64,000 bases of DNA from Mucilaginibacter conchicola (GTDB taxonomy: Bacteria; Bacteroidota; Bacteroidia; Sphingobacteriales; Sphingobacteriaceae). The position numbers and the translations under genes were made by a program. Each line of letters begins with the position of its first letter. Within the stretch, counting starts at the first letter, position 1. The stretch is from the NCBI RefSeq assembly GCF_003432115.1, contig NZ_QWDC01000003.1, forward strand, positions 496,001 through 560,000, in the 5' to 3' direction. This document shows, one piece after another, positions 28,301 through 35,763 of this stretch. The notes beneath the pieces are model-generated. The model saw nothing but the letters and a program-made list of their open reading frames with translations. It was not told the DNA's origin and ran no database searches.

Positions 28301-28919
28301 TACTCAGACATCTTCAAACACGTTTGAAGCTACGCTTTATACTGCGCTTCCTTACACTTTGGGCTTTAAATTTACAGCGGCAAACGCTAATTCAAAGATT
28401 TATCTACTTACTTTTGGTTATATTCAAAACGGGGGGTACGATAGTCAATTAGTCGGAACAATCACTTCGTATTCAGATTTTACGTTTCCTATTAGAGTAT
28501 ATGCAGAAGACGGTAGAACCTCTAAATTTTATACTGTGAAACTAAAAATAGCGCCACTGCCACAAAATTTAGCAGGTACGAAAGATGCAATTAAAATGGT
28601 ATCTAAAAACACCAACAGCTTTGTTGCTACCGATGATGTAGTGGTACACCAGGGTGTATCGCCAAACGGTGACGGTGTTAACGATTACCTGGTGATTGAA
28701 GGTTTATCAAACACAACAGGCAATAAGCTATCGGTTATGAATGCTGCAGGTAATCTGGTATTCGAGACCAAAGATTACGGTAAGGATGGTGCTAACCTGT
28801 TTACCGGCCGCAGCCGCAATGGCGATATGCTTAAAGCGGGTACTTACTACTACTCGCTTGAATACCAGGTGGGTAAAGAAACCAAACGTAAAACCGGTTA
28901 CCTGATACTTAAATACTAA
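22395..28919 (+). CDS. Giant T9SS-secreted cadherin-like/MBG repeat surface protein
   Basis: The 2174-aa protein has a signal peptide (cleavage near Ala37), three propeller-like repeats (about 40-330, each with YYLTSDD/YFITT and RAIKTVDL-type strands), an FN3-like domain (about 335-430), cadherin-like beta-sandwich domains (about 430-620), MBG-type domains (about 620-950, KVYGNAEP, KVYGQSDP), many more cadherin-like units, five near-identical 99-aa repeats (1447-1942), and a C-terminal type B T9SS sorting domain starting GVSPNGDGVND at 2087. It should be exported through T9SS and anchored at the cell surface, probably as an adhesin. The PorP/SprF partner follows by 14 nt. Confidence 0.92.
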   Translation: MEKLLLQLKNVQSKVNRSLLMGLFVLAFSLISSKSQAQVYYLTSDESATTANDYDALWKIGSPSALTPQGMFTSPTQLMQDLAHNRIFVVESLSASRSIKVLDAGSYQIIKSIPLPATVNSMRYDAVTDNIYFITTNSTIALDVADALYRVNPTTDNAVTLIKESITPSPISLALDIPHNRVFIYESTGGSSRGIKTFDLGSQSFTETAFINSGTVKDIAYDPTTNYLYYLTSDDVVSSTAATDALTKVPPGGSVGANVVIASAFTPSPSQQMGIDFSKNLAYIYEGTPASRAIKTVDLTNGSVQTVLNLAGLPSGITVKTISVTQLPYVTTASAASVTGSSAVLGGTVTRSDAAVTGRGVVYSSSNQTPTIGGNGVTQAVNGNGTGTFSASISLSAATTYYARAYATSSVGTTYGSVVSFATQSNDANLSNLAINSGPLSPLFGSGTTSYTASVANSISVIEVTPTINNANASVRVNNNPVSSGSAFPVALNVGSNTISTVVTAQDGTTKTYTVTVTRAASSDANLSAITVDNATLTPAFNTNTTSYTVSIPNLYSYVSMSATVNQPNATLKNNGYPKISGQTYYYNVEVGTTNINYVVTAQDGTTQKTYNVAIIRAKADQTITLASTASKTYGDADYSSGATASSGLTISYSSSNTNVATIVNNNVHIIGAGTTTITASQAGDGNYNAATTATQTLTVGKRAISIKPQPATKVYGNAEPVAYPYALTGSGLATGDGMTGSFTRVSGEAVGTYALSLGTKHPVNAGSGADMSDNYDITFISNDLTITARPVTITANSGQSKVYGQSDPAFQYGVTTGNTVNGDVLAGSLSRASGDVVGTYAINQGSLTNANNPNYNITFNPATFTITRAALTVTADNKTKDYSAPIPTLTYQISGLTNGDTEASLTSPVEITTLADANSAPGNYAIAVNGAANANYTIAFVNGILTINAPSADATLSNLTTSIGTLDPLFNPNTENYEVAVPDGTTQIGVTATVSNAYANVTVNNGSVTSGNSSTQSVAHGDNLMPIVVTAQNGDIKQYNLNVKVPLDKNAKLSGLYFFETTNGNYYQPDGFTFDQVVHSYTINVPNDIRGLRFLPSPVSTYSTTTINGTTYDGFYAPSLKPGTNVFTIVVTAQDPTYSETYTFTINRALSSNNNLFALALDGVTLSPTFNQATIDYTASVTNTQYSVNVSASLADTTARVKVNNGTYGNYINQTVNLLGGNNTIAIDVKAANGDFKTYTVVVNKALSTDASLSNLVASTGALSPTFDPAVKDYTQTVSGSQTSINLTPTVNAATTNVTVNGQSVISGNASSNLPLIYGSNTFNIVTTAESGATDQYTIVVTRPEPLSTNVVVSLKNNTNSTFYKTKVNGVDGYKISVPSDQTSIQITPTVFENATITINGTAVQSGSASAPINLNANGVTVITAVVTAQDHITTKTYPISVTRAGSNNAQLTLALSQSAVLQSTTGTADYNYTTSVSSTASSIQVTPTAKDANATITVNGVTVASGAASSPIALTGSVTNINVVATAEDGVTVKTYAIKVSRTGSNNAQLTLAVNQNAILQATTGTADYNYTTSVSAAISSIQVTPTAKDANATITVNGIVATSGVASPAIALSNGVTDINIVATAEDGVTVKTYSIKVSRTGSTNAQLSLALSDNATLQKTTGTADYNYTASVAANVNSVTLTPTAKDPNATITINGVAATSGVASSPIALSSGVTDINVVATAEDGVATKTYVIKVSRNGSGNAQMELALSNYALLERTTGTASYNYVTSVSAGVNSITITPTARDSKATITLNGVTVPSGVASSPIPLSSGVTDINLVCTAEDGVTVKTYAIKVSRVGSNNAQLTLSLGEGISLEKATTGAADYNYTASVAYAVSSVQVTPIAKEPHAVVTVNGVVVASKSASSPIVLVVGENTINVSATAEDGVTVKTYSIIITRALSNNADLATAETSEFNNGAPVGSPMTFTQTSSNTFEATLYTALPYTLGFKFTAANANSKIYLLTFGYIQNGGYDSQLVGTITSYSDFTFPIRVYAEDGRTSKFYTVKLKIAPLPQNLAGTKDAIKMVSKNTNSFVATDDVVVHQGVSPNGDGVNDYLVIEGLSNTTGNKLSVMNAAGNLVFETKDYGKDGANLFTGRSRNGDMLKAGTYYYSLEYQVGKETKRKTGYLILKY
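26733..28220 (+). repeat. Five tandem 297-bp in-frame repeats inside the surface protein
   Basis: Repeat units start at 26733, 27030, 27327, 27624 and 27921. The first four are exactly 297 nt (99 codons) and the last is 300 nt. Each begins GSxNAQ and contains TTGTADYNYT, VTPTAKD, TITVNGV and AEDGVTVKTYAIKVSR. They are similar enough to recombine and change copy number in frame. Confidence 0.9.
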
Positions 28920-28933
28920 TAAAAGACCGTTTA

Positions 28934-29872
28934 ATGTTTGAAGGGAATAAAGTGAAGAAGTCTTTTATAATAAACAGTTCAATAGTAATGATGCTAAGCC
29001 TGCTGCTCAACAGCAGCAGGCTCTTAGCTCAGCAACAGCAGATATTCAGCTATAGCCAGTATGCTGATAACCTTACTCCGGTAAACCCTGCGTACTCCTT
29101 ACTGGATAAGGCAGGCTCCATTAACCTGATGGGGAAGAGGCAGTTTATTGGTATTGATGGCGCACCAACCAGCTTAATGCTCAGCGGCAGTTTACCCATT
29201 GAGTCTATAGGCGGTGCGGCAGGTATATTCGTACTGAACGACCAGGTAGCCGTGGAGAAGCAATTAGAGGTGAATGCCTTTTTTGCCAAGAGCATACAAC
29301 TATCGGCAGAGGATTACTTGTCGGTTTCACTGAATGTAGGTGTGCGCAATTACAATGCACTTTATTCAACGCTTGACCCTTATGACACGCAATTTAAGGA
29401 TGATGTAAGGGAAACGTCGCCTAATCTTGGCTTTGGTGTAATGTTTTACAGCAACAAGTACTATGTGGGTTTTTCGCTGCCAGAGCTTACCATTCGCAGT
29501 TTAGGTACGGCATCGGTACAGCAGGCTAATTACCTGAAGAACCACTATTATTTTAGTGGCGCTTATCTGGCAGATCTGAGCGAGGATATCAAGTTTAAAC
29601 CATCAACCCTGGTATCGTACGTAAAAGGTTCTGATATGCTGGCCGATTTTACGGGTACTTTTTACCTGAAAGAGCAGCTGGGCCTGGGTGCCGGCTACCG
29701 TACCAACAAACGCGGTGCAGGCATCATATCCATACTGGGCGATAATTACAAAATTGGTTACGCATACCAGTTTGGTACATCATCAAATAACCTGGGTGGC
29801 TTTAATACCACCGTACACGAGGTAACCCTCGGCTACCGCTTTGGTAAAACAAGCGGGAGAAAGTTGCTTTAA
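28934..29872 (+). CDS. PorP/SprF-family T9SS outer-membrane protein
   Basis: The 312-aa protein has a signal peptide (about 1-32, ending LLAQ), the family hallmark FSYSQYADNLTPVNPAYSL near the mature N-terminus, and an amphipathic beta-barrel to the C-terminal strand HEVTLGYRFGK. PorP/SprF proteins bind type B sorting domains and hold the cargo at the surface. It starts 14 nt after the giant protein gene, its expected client. A terminator follows. Confidence 0.93.
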   Translation: MFEGNKVKKSFIINSSIVMMLSLLLNSSRLLAQQQQIFSYSQYADNLTPVNPAYSLLDKAGSINLMGKRQFIGIDGAPTSLMLSGSLPIESIGGAAGIFVLNDQVAVEKQLEVNAFFAKSIQLSAEDYLSVSLNVGVRNYNALYSTLDPYDTQFKDDVRETSPNLGFGVMFYSNKYYVGFSLPELTIRSLGTASVQQANYLKNHYYFSGAYLADLSEDIKFKPSTLVSYVKGSDMLADFTGTFYLKEQLGLGAGYRTNKRGAGIISILGDNYKIGYAYQFGTSSNNLGGFNTTVHEVTLGYRFGKTSGRKLL

Positions 29873-29881
29873 CAATATAGT

Positions 29882-29914
29882 AAAACGCCGCTGCCATTTG
29901 GTAGCGGCGTTTTT
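29882..29914 (+). terminator. Rho-independent terminator of the surface operon
   Basis: CGCCGCTGCC, loop ATTT, then GGTAGCGGCG forms a stem of ten pairs with one G-T, flanked by AAAA and TTTTT. It lies 10 nt after the PorP/SprF stop. The rest of the 233-nt gap up to 30105 holds no gene I can recognise. Confidence 0.85.
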
Positions 29915-30105
29915 ATAAGATAAGTGTAAATGCTGAAAAGCCTTTAGCAGAGCAGGGGGTAACCTTACGCTTTATGAGGTTTGCCTATCATTACGGCTAT
30001 TGTTTGCAAACAATAGTTTTTCTATCCCCCAAAAATGTAATGGTGTTTGTTGCCTGTTTGCAGGCTATGCTCTCTTCTAATTAACCAATTAACCTAATAG
30101 TTATC

Positions 30106-32202
30106 ATGAAAACAACGCTCCTGTTTACTGATGCCGACCGCCTGAAAAACCGGCCGGTAGTTAAGAAAGAGATCGACGAGAAGGCCCTGCATGCATTGGT
30201 GCAGTCGGCCGTTAACGTTGAGCTTTTTACCATCCCGCTGTACATGACCTCACTTTACTCGCTGCAGGGCATGCACGAGATAAACAGCAAGAACAGTAAT
30301 TTTTACGAAGGCCGTATATGGCCGGGTATGGCAGCATCGGCACATCCAAAAAATCCTAATGAGCAGGCTTTTAATGCTGTGTTCAGCGTGTTCGTGGCCG
30401 AGATGTTGCACCTGCAGATCATATCAAACCTCGCCAACACCGTTGGGTACGAGCCCAAGTTTACCTGCGCACCTTTGCAGGATGAGAAAACTTATGCCTG
30501 GAAATGCTACTCGCCCGATTCGACAGTGCTGCCGGGCATTCTTGATTTTCAGGATACTCTAAAAAGTACCGATATCCGCGTAAAGCTTGGGCCGATGAAC
30601 GAGGAGCAATGCAAACTGTTCCTGGCCATTGAGCAAACAGAGAAAGCGGCTATGGCCGATATCGACCCCGATAAAAAGAAAAAATACGAAGAGACCGCCC
30701 CTTATGATAACTGGAAAGAAGGCGAGACGCTGCCATATTTTGGTTCGATAGGGAATATGTATCTGCAGTTATGGAATTACCTGTCTATCCAGTATGCTGA
30801 TGGTACCACCCTTTGGGAGATTGTGTTTCAGAAAGGTATTGAGATGGCACGGAAAAAGGTTGTTGGCTTTGGGCCTAAACCAACCACGCCATTACAAAAA
30901 GAGGTATTTAATCCCGGTCGCCTGGAGAAAGAGGGCACACCAGACCGTTATAAGAGCGACGAGTACCCACACATGCCAACCAGCATCAACACGCCCGATC
31001 CTGAAAAGGCCCTGCATGATGTGCTGAACATGATCAACGGTATTACCGACCAGGGCGAAGGCGGTGGTGTTATTGAGGAGATATTACTCCGCGTTAGCAA
31101 AAGCCGCAACCTTAAAGCGCCGCTAACATTGCAGGCTGTGCAGGATATGTTCCAGCCAAAATGCCCGGTGCTGCGTAATAAATATCCATCATACAACGCA
31201 ACAGGTGGCGAGGTGGATTCTGCCAAAGCCGAAGCCCGTGGCCATTTCGGTAAAATGGATCACTATGAAACTTTTCAGTTTGTATTAGACCTGATTGAAA
31301 AAGGTGGCATAAAAACATGGGACCAATGGCATGCCGAAGGCAATAAATGGACGCCTGAATTATTGCAAACTGCCCCTTACGACCCTGCACGCTATCCGGA
31401 TCTGCCAACTTCTGATGCTATATCCGGCGCTTTAAACCGTTTGAAAGAGAATGATGCTGATGGCAAAAATTACGAACTATTCAGCCGTACCTCAACCGGC
31501 GCCATTGCCGGCGTAACCCGCGTGCTGAACGATTTCTTCCAGAATCCTAAAACTGCTTTCCCTTACCCGTCAATGGGTGGTTCTGGCGATAGGATGTCTA
31601 TTTGTTGGGCTATCTTCGGTAAAATACCTGATATATCGTTAGGGGTTGATGTGCCGGGTAATGCGCCTATAGACAGGAGCCAGCACCTGTACCATGCCTG
31701 CCAGGGTCTTAACCTTGACGAATCCATCAAACGTGATCCTGCAAGCTGTGCACCGGTAGAATTGTACCATACTTGCAAAGGCTCAAACGAGTGTAAAGGC
31801 GAAGGCGGTTGCGGCTTCGTGCAGTCGTCACATGGTGGTGGTGGCTGCGGTGCGCCATCAAGCTATAACTTCCTGCAGGCTAAGGGTACAAAAGTATCGC
31901 CGTATAGTCCGCCGTCTGATAATGCATGTGGTGCTTTAGGTGGTTGCGCGGTGCCTATTTCTGCTTCGCAGATGTACCCCGAAATCCCGGCACCTAATGA
32001 GTATGAGATGATGCTGAACAACTACGGCCCTGCACCAGACCATGACCCTGAGGACCTGGGTTTAATGCCTTACGCTAAAGGCGAACTGGTTTATGATGTT
32101 GCCTGGAAAGCCTACAGCGAGGTGCTGCAAAAACGCGGCGTACCGGTACCTGATAAACCTGCACCAAGCGACCTGAGACTGGCTTTCCCGCCATCAACCT
32201 AA
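30106..32202 (+). CDS. Ferritin-like (VioB/IPA-dimer-synthase-like) protein with Cys-rich C-terminal tail
   Basis: The 698-aa protein has an N-terminal ferritin-like helical domain with likely di-metal ligands Glu39 (VNVELFTIPLYM) and Glu99/His102 (VAEMLHLQI), resembling the domain in iminophenyl-pyruvate dimer synthases such as VioB. A long middle region (about 250-520) follows. Then comes a Cys/Gly-rich segment (Cys at 532, 548, 557, 563, 569, 581, 608, 614) with LYHACQGLN and LYHTCKGSNECKGEGGC. The second motif resembles the CxGxxxCKGxG cores of MNIO-modified bufferin-like peptides. It is first in an operon with MNIO and DUF2063 genes, 14 nt upstream. No signal peptide. Confidence 0.82.
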   Translation: MKTTLLFTDADRLKNRPVVKKEIDEKALHALVQSAVNVELFTIPLYMTSLYSLQGMHEINSKNSNFYEGRIWPGMAASAHPKNPNEQAFNAVFSVFVAEMLHLQIISNLANTVGYEPKFTCAPLQDEKTYAWKCYSPDSTVLPGILDFQDTLKSTDIRVKLGPMNEEQCKLFLAIEQTEKAAMADIDPDKKKKYEETAPYDNWKEGETLPYFGSIGNMYLQLWNYLSIQYADGTTLWEIVFQKGIEMARKKVVGFGPKPTTPLQKEVFNPGRLEKEGTPDRYKSDEYPHMPTSINTPDPEKALHDVLNMINGITDQGEGGGVIEEILLRVSKSRNLKAPLTLQAVQDMFQPKCPVLRNKYPSYNATGGEVDSAKAEARGHFGKMDHYETFQFVLDLIEKGGIKTWDQWHAEGNKWTPELLQTAPYDPARYPDLPTSDAISGALNRLKENDADGKNYELFSRTSTGAIAGVTRVLNDFFQNPKTAFPYPSMGGSGDRMSICWAIFGKIPDISLGVDVPGNAPIDRSQHLYHACQGLNLDESIKRDPASCAPVELYHTCKGSNECKGEGGCGFVQSSHGGGGCGAPSSYNFLQAKGTKVSPYSPPSDNACGALGGCAVPISASQMYPEIPAPNEYEMMLNNYGPAPDHDPEDLGLMPYAKGELVYDVAWKAYSEVLQKRGVPVPDKPAPSDLRLAFPPST

Positions 32203-32216
32203 AAAGATATTCGGTT

Positions 32217-33137
32217 ATGAGTATTCAACAATTACCACGCCTGGGCCTGCCAAATTTGGGCCTGGGCGTTGGTTTACGCAGCAAGCATTTTAATTATCTG
32301 TTGCAGAACCCGCCACAGGCAGATTGGTTCGAGATCATCAGCGAGAACTTTATGGATGATTTTGGCTTTGCCCGCCATGTGCTGATGCACGTACGTAAGC
32401 AGGTGCCGGTGGTTATGCATGGGGTATCGTTATCGGTAGGCAGTACCGATCCCATCAATTATGGTTACCTGGCTAAGCTGAAAGCCCTCGCCGAAGCTAT
32501 AGAACCCGAATGGATCTCAGATCACCTTTGCTGGACGGGTGTTGCCTATACCAACACGCACGATCTGTTGCCCATGCCCATGACCGAAGAAAGCTTTGCC
32601 CATGTTGCCGAACGCGTTTTGCTTATTCAGGATTATTTGAAACGACCGTTGATATTAGAGAACCCCTCAACCTACCTGCAGTTTAAAGCCTCAACCATAC
32701 CCGAGTGGGAGTTTATGGGCACGCTGGCTAAAGAAACAGGCTGCGGTTTACTGTTGGATGTGAACAATGTATTTGTATCGGCCCATAACCATGGGTTTGA
32801 TGCTATGCAATACATTGAGAACCTGCCGCATGAGCATATTGTACAGATGCACCTGGCAGGCCCAACGGATTGCGGAGCATTATTGGTGGATACGCATGAC
32901 CAGCCCGTGCCATCACAGGTATGGGAGCTATACCAGCGGGCACAACAGTTAACGGGGGGCGTAAGTGCCCTTTTGGAGTGGGATGCAAAGATTCCCGAAT
33001 ACCCTGAACTGCTTGAAGAACTGTTTAAAGCCCGCGAAGTGATGAAAGGCAATATTCCCGCTACTCCGGTTTACAAGTCGGAACGTATGCAGGTATCCAA
33101 TCCTGTTGATTTTCAATTACAGGCCACCAATGATTAA
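32217..33137 (+). CDS. DUF692/MNIO-family multinuclear non-heme iron oxidase (BufB/HvfB/MbnB-like)
   Basis: The 306-aa TIM-barrel protein has all expected metal-site motifs: VVMHGVSLSVGS (His68), SDHLCW (Asp102, His103), LILENPSTY (Glu148), LLLDVNNVFVSAHNHG (Asp181, His190), MHLAGP (His212), DTHDQPV (Asp225, His227) and LLEWD (Glu254). MNIO enzymes use two or three irons to modify cysteines of peptide substrates, for example to thiooxazole or oxazolone-thioamide. Its gene lies 14 nt after the Cys-rich ferritin-like gene and overlaps the DUF2063 gene by 8 nt, the canonical enzyme-partner pairing. Confidence 0.95.
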   Translation: MSIQQLPRLGLPNLGLGVGLRSKHFNYLLQNPPQADWFEIISENFMDDFGFARHVLMHVRKQVPVVMHGVSLSVGSTDPINYGYLAKLKALAEAIEPEWISDHLCWTGVAYTNTHDLLPMPMTEESFAHVAERVLLIQDYLKRPLILENPSTYLQFKASTIPEWEFMGTLAKETGCGLLLDVNNVFVSAHNHGFDAMQYIENLPHEHIVQMHLAGPTDCGALLVDTHDQPVPSQVWELYQRAQQLTGGVSALLEWDAKIPEYPELLEELFKAREVMKGNIPATPVYKSERMQVSNPVDFQLQATND

Positions 33138-33978
33138 GCAGGATACCGCTTTGTTACAACATTGGCTCCGCACCATCATCATGGCGCCGGGGCAACTGGA
33201 GCACAAAATGGCTGTGGCCTCGAGAATACATCAGCTGGATGAGTATGATGTGGTTATCGAGAACGAAATAGCACCTATACAAGCCCGCCTTAATGTATAT
33301 AGCCAGGGTTATATAGCCCGCCTGCTGGATTGCATGTATGCCGATTACCCCGCCTGTAAAAAGTTTATGGGCGATGAAGTGTTCGATAGTTTTGCCAAAG
33401 CGTATCTGATGTATCATCCATCAACCTCGTTTACACTGTTTGACCTCGGCAAAGCTTTCCCGGAGTTTTTGGAACGAACCAAACCCAAATTTGATGAAAC
33501 CGGGGATACTGCATACTTTGATATCCCTGCAGAATTAGCCCGACTGGAACGCGCCAAACAGTACGCTTTGCGCGCACCGGGTACCGAGGACGCAGATAAC
33601 AATGCATCAGATATACAAACTTATGGCTTGCTCTTTGGTAATTTAAAAGTGCGCTTGCCCGAATGCCTGCAATTGCTGGAGATGGCTTTCCCGATGAAGC
33701 AATTTTTCTCGGCATTGCATAATGATGAGGAATACGAGATGCCGTCGCCCCGAAAAACTTTTATGGCTGTTAGCCGCAAGAATTACAGGGTGATGATAGA
33801 TGAGCTTACTGAAGCACAATATCTGCTGCTGCAGCAATGTGGCAAACACGGTGACTTTTATAAAGCGGTAACCGCAGTTAGTGCCATGGTTGATACAGAT
33901 CAATCAGAATTGTTGGCTGATGCCATGCTTTGGATGCCTTATTTTGCCCGCTGCGCATTTCTGGTTATCGAAACTTAG
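33130..33978 (+). CDS. DUF2063-family MNIO partner protein (BufC/HvfC-like)
   Basis: The 282-aa protein begins MIKQDTALLQHWLRTIIMAPG, then has the DUF2063 signature ARLNVYSQGYIARLLDCMYADYPACKKFMGDEVFDSFAKAYL and HPSTSFTLFDLGKAFPEFL. In related systems this partner recognises the precursor peptide and positions it for the MNIO enzyme. Its ATG lies inside the end of the MNIO gene (8-nt overlap), so translation is probably coupled. It ends 4 nt into a convergent MFS gene. Confidence 0.92.
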   Translation: MIKQDTALLQHWLRTIIMAPGQLEHKMAVASRIHQLDEYDVVIENEIAPIQARLNVYSQGYIARLLDCMYADYPACKKFMGDEVFDSFAKAYLMYHPSTSFTLFDLGKAFPEFLERTKPKFDETGDTAYFDIPAELARLERAKQYALRAPGTEDADNNASDIQTYGLLFGNLKVRLPECLQLLEMAFPMKQFFSALHNDEEYEMPSPRKTFMAVSRKNYRVMIDELTEAQYLLLQQCGKHGDFYKAVTAVSAMVDTDQSELLADAMLWMPYFARCAFLVIET

Positions 33979-35177
33979 ATCTCACTTTCTATCGCAATGG
34001 GCTGCCCGCGTTTGGCCAAAACCCTGTGCCTGAAACCCATGTACACCAAAGCCAATACTGCTACCACGCCGCTGGCATACATAATGCGCGGAACCATACC
34101 TATAACGTCCTGGTAAAACCAGCCTGATATTAAAGCGCCCAAACCTATACCTGCTTCTAACGAGATATACATGGTTGCCATGGCTTTGCCCCGATGATCC
34201 GGATGGCTCATATCAACCGTCCATGCGTTTAGGGCAGGGGAGAGAATGCCTGTGGCCACCCCATACACTACACCGCCTATCATTAAACCGGTAACTGTGC
34301 CTGCAAAGCCAATGATGAACAACGATATTACAAGCAAGCCCAGCCCGGTATTAATAACCGAAATACGGCCATATTTATCAGATACTTTACCTGCTACAAA
34401 ACGTATCAATAACGATGCTATAGTAAACACCATAAAGAAAAGCCCCTTGTTTACGATGCCGAGATGCTGGCTCCAATCCGGGATTACAGTTAGTATTGCA
34501 CCGTAAGCTACATACGATAACAGTGTTACAACAGCTGCAGGTAAAACCTCTACCGCAATGATATCCTTACGGGATAATTTTAATATGGAAAGGCTGAACG
34601 GGCGTTTATCTTTCAGCGTCTCTTTCATGTTCATCAATATCAGTATTGACATCAGCGCAAAAAACGATGAAACGTAGAACAGCACATCCAAAGAGAAATA
34701 TAACCTTATGGTACTCCCAATTGCAGGCCCAACGGCCAAACCTGTACTAAAACATATCCCATGGAAACCCAAAGCCTCGCCCCAGCGCTCGCGAGGTACT
34801 ATATCTGCTACATAAGCCGCTGTAGCAGTAGGTTTAAAACCGGTAGAAAAACCATGTATCAACCTTAAAAACAGGAACCCCGCTACAGTACCTAATAAGG
34901 GATACAAAAAGCCGCATACAAAACACACAATAGACCCAACCGCCATAACCGGCACACGCCCAAGCGTATCTGTTAACCTGCCGCTGAAAGGCCTGGAGAT
35001 GCCCGCCGTAAGCGTAAACAAGGCGATGATCAACCCTTTGTACTCCGCGCCACCCAAACTGCTGAGGTAAGAAGGCAGCTCGGGCAGAAGCATATTAAAA
35101 CTGCAGGAGAAAAGGAAAGAGCTGAGGCAAACCAGCGCAAAATGTAAATTATAAATAGGATGAGCTTGTTTTGCCAT
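33975..35177 (-). CDS. MFS transporter (12-TM)
   Basis: The 400-aa protein has about 12 hydrophobic segments and the MFS loop motifs RPFSGRLTDTLGRVPVM (2-3 loop) and RFVAGKVSDKYGRISVI (8-9 loop). The ATG at 35177 (MAKQAHPIYNLHF) is preferred; a further 31 upstream codons look non-genuine. Its 3' end overlaps the DUF2063 gene by 4 nt on the opposite strand. It could export a small molecule, but nothing ties it firmly to the MNIO operon. Confidence 0.88.
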   Translation of the reverse strand: MAKQAHPIYNLHFALVCLSSFLFSCSFNMLLPELPSYLSSLGGAEYKGLIIALFTLTAGISRPFSGRLTDTLGRVPVMAVGSIVCFVCGFLYPLLGTVAGFLFLRLIHGFSTGFKPTATAAYVADIVPRERWGEALGFHGICFSTGLAVGPAIGSTIRLYFSLDVLFYVSSFFALMSILILMNMKETLKDKRPFSLSILKLSRKDIIAVEVLPAAVVTLLSYVAYGAILTVIPDWSQHLGIVNKGLFFMVFTIASLLIRFVAGKVSDKYGRISVINTGLGLLVISLFIIGFAGTVTGLMIGGVVYGVATGILSPALNAWTVDMSHPDHRGKAMATMYISLEAGIGLGALISGWFYQDVIGMVPRIMYASGVVAVLALVYMGFRHRVLAKRGQPIAIESEI

Positions 35178-35304
35178 GGTGTTTTTTTGCGTTTGCAAGT
35201 GTAAGAAAAGTGTATCAAATACTTTAGCGAAGTTTAGTATAATAACAAGAAAAGGGATGAACCATAGCAATATGATTTTATATTAATTATATTTTCAGTA
35301 ATTA

Positions 35305-35334
35305 TTGAAAGTATAATTAATATAATTACCTTTG
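35305..35334 (+). promoter_or_regulatory. Bacteroidota-type promoter, near-leaderless
   Basis: TTG at 35305-35307, a 19-nt spacer and TACCTTTG at 35327-35334 match the consensus exactly. The ATG at 35338 is 3 nt after the -7 box, so the transcript should start at or next to the start codon. Confidence 0.75.
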
Positions 35335-35337
35335 CGT

Positions 35338-35763
35338 ATGGATATCACGATACAAAACATGGTAAAGCTGGCCGGGGTAGGCCAACTGATGCTGGCAACG
35401 GTTAGTATTATAGTACCTAAAGTACTTAAATGGCCGCAGGAGTTAAGCAAAGTAGAGCCTATGATAAAAAGGCTGTTTTGGGTTTATGCTATATATATAT
35501 TGGTTATCAATAGTAGTTTTGGTTTGTTATCGTTACTGATGAGCGGGCAATTGATAAGCGCCAAGCCACTTGCATGCGCAGTAACTGGTTTCATAGCTCT
35601 TTACTGGATCTCACGGTTAGCCATACAATTTTTCTATTTTGACAGAAGCAATTTCCCGAAAGGGACATGGCCCATGATAGGAGAGATGGTGCTCGTAACG
35701 GCTTTTGTTTTCTTTAGCGCTGTTTACAGCTATTTGTTTTACCTTAATATTAACCAGATATGA
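35338..35763 (+). CDS. Small four-helix membrane protein
   Basis: The 141-aa protein has four hydrophobic segments (about 7-27, 46-68, 78-98, 115-136). Family not recognised. A TTG two codons upstream is ignored in favour of the ATG just after the -7 box. It overlaps the MBOAT-family gene by 4 nt (ATGA), which suggests coupled translation and a shared membrane function. Confidence 0.72.
   Translation: MDITIQNMVKLAGVGQLMLATVSIIVPKVLKWPQELSKVEPMIKRLFWVYAIYILVINSSFGLLSLLMSGQLISAKPLACAVTGFIALYWISRLAIQFFYFDRSNFPKGTWPMIGEMVLVTAFVFFSAVYSYLFYLNINQI

Noticed and set aside
30106..32202. Violacein-type biosynthetic cluster
   Set aside because: Only the ferritin-like domain resembles VioB; no VioA, VioC, VioD or VioE-like genes are present.
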